This document shows positions 13,869 through 14,128 of a DNA stretch of 14,128 bases, piece by piece. Source of the stretch: Conexivisphaera sp046536535 (GTDB taxonomy: Archaea > Thermoproteota > Nitrososphaeria > Conexivisphaerales > Conexivisphaeraceae); contig JAWDMO010000026.1 in the NCBI GenBank assembly GCA_046536535.1, positions 1 through 14,128 on the forward strand, written 5' to 3'. The number at the start of each line of letters is the position of its first letter. Position 1 is the first letter of the stretch. The notes under the pieces were generated by a model that ran no database searches, was not told where the DNA came from, and saw only the letters and a list, made by a program, of their open reading frames with translations. The translations under genes and the position numbers were made by a program.

Positions 13869-13876
13869 TAATTATG
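13869..13876 (-). promoter_or_regulatory. TATA-like element for the small membrane protein
   Basis: On the minus strand this reads CATAATTA, centred about 25 nt upstream of GTG 13847. It supports a leaderless transcript starting at that GTG. Confidence 0.45.
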
Positions 13877-13937
13877 TCATGTGGAAATTCCGAGAACATG
13901 CGTCCGATCCGGCGCGATCATGTAATTATAGAATGCA

Positions 13938-13982
13938 AGGAGTTTGGGAAACCCGCTCCTTCAGGGGGATGCAGGAGGCCAG
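13938..13982 (+). repeat. 45-nt inverted repeat, right copy
   Basis: Inverted partner of 13090-13134 with two mismatches. The two copies face away from each other across about 0.8 kb that holds the tRNA-Phe and the small membrane gene. On the plus strand it runs from AGGAGTTTGGG to GGAGGCCAG. No target-site duplication is obvious next to the two copies. Confidence 0.8.
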
Positions 13983-14007
13983 CTTCAGGGTTGGATGGCG
14001 CTCCGCC

Positions 14008-14046
14008 ACGCGCTGAGGCGGTCTTTCAGACCGGGTATAAGCGCGT
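14008..14046. other. 39-nt two-tier hairpin
   Basis: ACGCGCT (14008-14014) pairs perfectly with AGCGCGT (14040-14046). Inside it CGGTC (14019-14023) pairs with GACCG (14029-14033) around a TTTCA loop. No T run follows directly, so it is not a standard terminator. It lies just upstream of the TATA-like element before the last possible gene and may be a regulatory structure or part of a small RNA. Confidence 0.4.
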
Positions 14047-14080
14047 GAATCGAACAGTCGCGGTCGTCGTTCAGGGTAAT

Positions 14081-14089
14081 CTTTTTAGG
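14081..14089 (+). promoter_or_regulatory. TATA-like element near the right edge
   Basis: CTTTTTAGG is centred about 25 nt before a TTG at 14110, the same spacing as the leaderless genes in this window. Nearby ATG and GTG codons at 14093, 14097 and 14105 all reach stops within a few codons. Confidence 0.35.
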
Positions 14090-14109
14090 TCGATGCATGG
14101 GGGCGTGAA

Positions 14110-14128
14110 TTGAGGGGGGCCGTTGCCT
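14110..14128 (+). CDS. Possible start of a gene cut by the window edge
   Basis: TTG at 14110 opens a frame reading MRGAVA before the window ends. The only support is the TATA-like spacing and the failure of other nearby starts. Nothing can be said about function. Confidence 0.25.

Noticed and set aside
13090..13982. CRISPR array
   Set aside because: Only two copies of the repeat, in inverted orientation and 0.8 kb apart, with no spacers.
14008..14060. Minus-strand tRNA suggested by GTTCGATTC and a TGAAA loop
   Set aside because: The arms are in the wrong order and no acceptor or D stem can be drawn.

Overview
The window looks like a chromosomal segment of a GC-rich archaeon, probably a thermophilic or acidophilic member of the Thermoproteota. 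The lineage call is an inference. It rests on heavy use of AGG/AGA for Arg and ATA for Ile, and on TATA boxes centred about 25-28 nt upstream of start codons, which implies leaderless first genes. Genes inside operons have archaeal Shine-Dalgarno sequences of the GAGGTGAG or AGGAGGT type. The tRNA-Phe gene lacks an encoded CCA. No marker here fixes the genus.

Layout. 21-1591: an ACR3/BASS-type membrane transporter overlapped by a universal stress protein. 1646-2368: a two-lobed AhpD/carboxymuconolactone-decarboxylase-like protein without the usual cysteine pair. 2530-9908: a fatty-acid degradation block. It comprises a monocistronic acyl-CoA synthetase, then a tight operon encoding an SCP2 lipid-carrier domain, a 3-hydroxyacyl-CoA dehydrogenase/enoyl-CoA hydratase fusion, a thiolase and two diverged acyl-CoA dehydrogenase subunits. 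9905-10306 (minus strand): a PaaI-like hotdog thioesterase that converges on the operon. 10452-11660: a third, complete acyl-CoA dehydrogenase, divergent from the thioesterase. 11770-13023: an MFS organic-acid transporter. 13024-14128: a gene-poor stretch with a tRNA-Phe, a small orphan membrane protein, a 45-nt inverted repeat and several strong hairpins. The last bases may start another gene.

How the genes work together. The synthetase activates a fatty or other organic acid to its CoA ester, and SCP2 may carry the lipid. An acyl-CoA dehydrogenase makes the enoyl-CoA, the fusion protein hydrates and oxidises it, and the thiolase cleaves it. The thioesterase could release CoA from dead-end esters, and the MFS protein could import the acid. 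No electron-transfer flavoprotein genes and no obvious regulator lie in the window.

The most interesting signal is that the two adjacent acyl-CoA dehydrogenases are reciprocally degenerate. The first keeps the catalytic glutamate and the flavin-side motif but has lost the motifs that hold FAD across the dimer interface. The second keeps exactly those interface motifs but has alanine where the catalytic glutamate should be. Together they look like one obligate heteromeric enzyme. Other points of note are a probable CTG start codon on the fusion gene, a 20-C homopolymer inside that gene at the domain linker, palindromic operator candidates before the synthetase, and the inverted repeat bracketing the tRNA-Phe segment. 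No stretch longer than 300 bases is without a gene.
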